Origin: a candidate division WS1 bacterium
GTDB taxonomy: Bacteria > Armatimonadota > Zipacnadia > Zipacnadales > Zipacnadaceae
Reading direction: 5' to 3'
Length of the DNA: 33,060 nt
NCBI GenBank assembly: GCA_012523355.1
Contig: JAAYIR010000118.1
Coordinates: forward strand, 1-33,060
Position 1 is the first letter of the stretch, and each line of letters starts with the position of its first letter. The notes beneath the pieces are model-generated. The model did no database searches. It was not told where the DNA came from and saw only the letters and a program-made list of their open reading frames with translations. A program made the position numbers and the translations under genes. Shown one piece after another: positions 30,243 to 33,060 of this stretch.

Positions 30243-32879
30243 CTACTTCACCTCAGCCAGATCCCGCCAGTTGTCTCCCGCCTTCGCTTCCACTTCCAGC
30301 GGGATGTCTAAATTCCACGCGGACTGCATGATCTCCTTCACCAATGCAGCTACCGCCGCCAATTCCTCGCGCGGCACCTCCAGCACCAACTCGTCATGCA
30401 CTTGCAGGAGCAGCCTCGCGCGGGCGCTCACCCCGGGAAGAGCCTTCGCCAGCCGAACCATGGCCATCTTCATCAGGTCGGCGGCTGAGCCCTGCAGCGG
30501 AGTGTTGGCCGCAGCTCGCTCGGCATACGACCTAACCCCGGTGTTCGAACTGTGCAGCTCCGGCAAGTACCGCCGCCGCCCGCAGATGGTTTGCACGTAC
30601 CCTTGTTCTCGCGCGGAAGCCACCACTTGGTCCAGATACTCCTTGACGCCACTCAACCGCTCGAAGTAGTGGTTGATGAAGTCGCTGGCCTCGGCACGAC
30701 TCACCCCGATCTGTTGCGCCAACGCCTGCGACCCCATGCCGTAGACGACGGCATAGTTCACCGTCTTAGCGATCCGGCGCTGCTCAGGCTCCACAGCCTC
30801 CGGCGTTACGCCGAAGATGAGAGCCGCCGTCCGCGCATGAATGTCTTGCCCAGCCTGGAAAGCCTCCACCAGGCTTGGCACCTTTGAGAAATGCGCCAGC
30901 AGACGCAACTCGATCTGCGAATAGTCCGCCGCCAACAACACCTGCTCCGGCCCTCCAGCTACAAAGCAGGCTCTGATTTCTCGCCCCAGCTCGGTGCGGA
31001 TGGGTATGTTTTGCAGGTTGGGACTGCGACTCGAGAGCCGTCCAGTCGCCGTTACCGCCTGCTCAAAGGTAGTATGCACCCGCCCGGTTCGCGGGTCAAT
31101 CTCTGCCAGTAACCCCTTCACATAGGTAGAGCGCAGTTTGCCGAACTCACGATTCTGCAGAATGAGCCGGATGATCTCATACTCCGGCGCCAGCGTCTCC
31201 AGAACCGCCGCTCCCGTTGCCCAGCCGGTCTTTGTACGCTTGCCGCCGGGCAGCTTAAGCCGCTCGAACAAGACCTGGCCGACCTGCTGCGGCGAATCCG
31301 GATTGAAGCTCTCGCCGGCCAGCTCGGTCATGCGCTCCAGTAAACGTTCCAGCTCTTCACCGAAGTGTTGATCCAGCCGCTGTAACGCCTCCGCGTCCAC
31401 CGCAATCCCCACTGCCTCCATCTCGGCCAAGACGGTGGCTAGAGGCACCTCAATCTCATCCAGCAGCCATTCCTGGCCCAGGTCGCGCAAGCGCTGACGG
31501 AGAGCAGTCTCCAGCCTGGGCAATAGTGCGACCTCATGCAGCGACCGCCGCGCGGTAACGGCCGGAGGCAGATGTTCCCCCAAGTACTCCGCTGCCAACT
31601 TGTCGGGGGTATGGTCCTTCCGGTGAGAGGCTAGCACATAGTCAGCCAGGGTCACGTCAAACCGGTATCCCCGCAGTACCGCGCCCTGCTCACGCAGGCG
31701 GCGATCCAGGTTTTTCAAGTCAGAGCCGGCCTTGCCCAACCCCGCATCTCCCAGGACCATGGACAACTGCTCTGGCACTCCCCCGGGGTCGGAGAATAGC
31801 GCAGGCTCCCTATGAGCTGCGCCCAAGAACGCGTAGGTCATCTGCTCGCCACTGCTGAGCGCCAGGCCAACCAACGCCCCTTTCTCCCACTCGCCAGCCA
31901 GGTACAGGTGGCCTGATCTGCGCGCGAGGGCCACTACCTCCTCGAGGGGGACGGTCGGCGGCCCAGGTACCGATTCGTGGTCGTCAGTGCCCGTGTCTGC
32001 TTCCGTCCGCGACTCCAGCCGATGCAAGAGTCTGGAGAACTCAAGGTCCAAAAGCAGTTCTCGCAGCTTGCCCTTCTCGTAGCCTTGCCACCGCAGCCCT
32101 TCCGGATCGAACTTGAGCGGGGCCTCCCCCCCGGCCAGACTCGCTAGCCGCTTGCTGAGCAAGGCCTGCTCTCGATGCTTGGCCAACAGCCCGCGTACTC
32201 GCGCCGACTCAATCTCCTCCAGGTGCTCCAACACGTTTTCCACGGAGTTGAACTGCTGCAGCAGTGCGGTGGCAGTCTTCGGACCGATCCCCGGCACGCC
32301 AGGGATGTTGTCGCTGCTATCGCCTGCCAGCGCCTTAAGATCCGCGATCTGGCCTGGCTCCAGACCGTACTCCTCCCGTACCTGCTCGAGATCATAGAGT
32401 CGCGTGTCTGCCACGCCCCGGATGGTCGCCAGCACGTCAGTGTGGCCCGTCACCAACTGCACCAGGTCCCGGTCACCGGTGACGATGATCACCTCATAGC
32501 CCTCGCCTTCGGCCTGCTGCGCCACGGAAGAAATGAGGTCGTCGGCCTCCCATCCTGACAACTCCGCCTGTGCGAGCCCCAGGGCGCTCACCAGCTCCCG
32601 TGCCATGGAGAACTGCGGCGCGAGGTCCTCCGGTGCAGGCTTGCGGGTCGCCTTGTACTCGGCGAATTCCTGATGGCGGAGCGTGGGGCCCGGGGCGTCA
32701 AAGGCCACCAGCGCGGCTTGTGGCGGATGCTGCTCCAGCAACGAGACCAGCATCTGCGCCAGTCCATAGATAGCGTTCGTAGGCCGGCCGTCGGAGGTCA
32801 TCAGGGGCGGCAAGGCGTGGAAAGCCCGATGCAGCAGGCTGTTACCGTCAACCAACAGAAGTCGTGGTTTCTCCACCAC
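30243..32879 (-). CDS. polA: DNA polymerase I
   Basis: The product has 878 residues; the start is GTG 32879 (or the adjacent GTG 32876), with AGGAAGAG upstream. The 5'-nuclease domain (1 to about 290) shows W-E-A-D-D-L, T-G-D-R-D-L and G-D-S-S-D-N-I-P-G. The central domain (about 300-480) keeps F-D-V-T-L-A-D-Y but lacks the D-x-E pair and the third-motif Asp of active proofreading domains, so 3'-5' exonuclease activity is probably absent, as in Taq. The polymerase domain shows motif A (A-A-D-Y-S-Q-I-E-L-R), the O-helix R-R-I-A-K-T-V-N-Y with Tyr709 where Phe is common, and motif C (Q-V-H-D-E-L). It acts in repair and RNA-primer removal. Confidence 0.96.
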   Translation of the reverse strand: MVEKPRLLLVDGNSLLHRAFHALPPLMTSDGRPTNAIYGLAQMLVSLLEQHPPQAALVAFDAPGPTLRHQEFAEYKATRKPAPEDLAPQFSMARELVSALGLAQAELSGWEADDLISSVAQQAEGEGYEVIIVTGDRDLVQLVTGHTDVLATIRGVADTRLYDLEQVREEYGLEPGQIADLKALAGDSSDNIPGVPGIGPKTATALLQQFNSVENVLEHLEEIESARVRGLLAKHREQALLSKRLASLAGGEAPLKFDPEGLRWQGYEKGKLRELLLDLEFSRLLHRLESRTEADTGTDDHESVPGPPTVPLEEVVALARRSGHLYLAGEWEKGALVGLALSSGEQMTYAFLGAAHREPALFSDPGGVPEQLSMVLGDAGLGKAGSDLKNLDRRLREQGAVLRGYRFDVTLADYVLASHRKDHTPDKLAAEYLGEHLPPAVTARRSLHEVALLPRLETALRQRLRDLGQEWLLDEIEVPLATVLAEMEAVGIAVDAEALQRLDQHFGEELERLLERMTELAGESFNPDSPQQVGQVLFERLKLPGGKRTKTGWATGAAVLETLAPEYEIIRLILQNREFGKLRSTYVKGLLAEIDPRTGRVHTTFEQAVTATGRLSSRSPNLQNIPIRTELGREIRACFVAGGPEQVLLAADYSQIELRLLAHFSKVPSLVEAFQAGQDIHARTAALIFGVTPEAVEPEQRRIAKTVNYAVVYGMGSQALAQQIGVSRAEASDFINHYFERLSGVKEYLDQVVASAREQGYVQTICGRRRYLPELHSSNTGVRSYAERAAANTPLQGSAADLMKMAMVRLAKALPGVSARARLLLQVHDELVLEVPREELAAVAALVKEIMQSAWNLDIPLEVEAKAGDNWRDLAEVK

Positions 32880-33038
32880 TCGCGCTCTTCCTATCGCAAC
32901 TCGGGCACCGGACCCGTGCGGCTTATATCATGGGGCCAGGGCGCAGGCCAGTATCCAGCCGGAAACCGGGAGCCGGGAAGGAGGCGGGCCACGGAGCTGA
33001 ATAGCGCTTCCCAGCCCCTTAGCCGACCGAGGTGACGA

Positions 33039-33060
33039 ATGCTGGGCTTCCCCTTGATCC
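33039..33060 (+). CDS. Possible start of a further gene at the window edge
   Basis: ATG 33039 opens a plus-strand frame of seven codons that runs off the window, and AGGTGA at 33030-33035 is a plausible if tightly spaced ribosome site. It would be divergent from polA. Too little is visible to name a product. Confidence 0.25.

Noticed and set aside
32922-32930. TTATATC-like -10 upstream of polA
   Set aside because: No -35 at a usable distance on either strand, so a promoter could not be supported.
1-33060. CRISPR arrays, tRNA or rRNA genes, insertion sequences and prophage genes
   Set aside because: I saw no spaced direct repeats, cloverleaf-like segments with CCA ends, transposase or integrase motifs, or terminal repeats with target duplications.

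Overview
This is a gene-dense window of about 60 % GC (estimated by eye) from a diderm bacterium. Supporting signs are two predicted outer-membrane beta-barrel proteins with Sec signal peptides, two lipoproteins with a lipobox, an RseP-type protease and two HtrA/trypsin-like envelope proteases. The MEP isoprenoid genes dxr and ispG, a short-form gnd next to a fused transaldolase/phosphoglucose isomerase, and a GldFG-like ABC module outside a Bacteroidota-looking context suggest a deep-branching diderm, for example an Armatimonadota-like lineage. That placement is inference only. I see no phage, insertion sequence, CRISPR, rRNA or tRNA.

Layout. At 1-3801 (+) lies a central-carbon operon: the 3' end of the tal-pgi fusion, then gnd, zwf and pgl with abutting or overlapping ends. 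At 3863-5218 (-) is a multi-membrane GT-C/TMTC-like protein. At 5376-9131 (+) is the dxr-rseP-ispG cluster, with a promoter and a leader hairpin in front. At 9184-12207 there is an inserted envelope block: a small membrane protein, a lipobox-bearing trypsin-like protease with a C-terminal membrane helix and proline-rich tail, and a convergent lipoprotein. At 12404-16217 (+) are proS, a MEMO-family protein, a small DUF4177-like protein and larB. At 16366-17910 (+) is an HtrA-type protease with two PDZ domains and a strong terminator. At 18046-21602 come an alpha/alpha-toroid protein, a secreted repeat protein on the other strand, and two outer-membrane beta-barrel genes served by a good promoter. 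A bidirectional terminator at 21627-21658 ends this block.

From 21683 to 32879 everything is on the minus strand. Reading with transcription: polA, rpsA, coaE, then an ABC ATPase, an ABC-2 permease, a GldG-like protein, a DUF4340 protein and an argD-like aminotransferase. The last five genes run as one tight unit.

The observations most worth a second look are: the HtrA-type protease whose active-site segment reads N-P-V-Q-S-G-G instead of N-P-G-N-S-G-G; the lipoprotein protease with an inner-membrane-like C-terminal helix and proline tail; the GldFG/DUF4340 export module coupled by TGATG to an aminotransferase; a PolA with a native Tyr at the dideoxy-discrimination position and a degenerate proofreading site; and several stable stem-loops without U-tracts between genes, the largest a 20-bp stem that contains the stop codon of the MEMO gene. 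I found no single large, obviously new system; the strongest candidates are these envelope modules.
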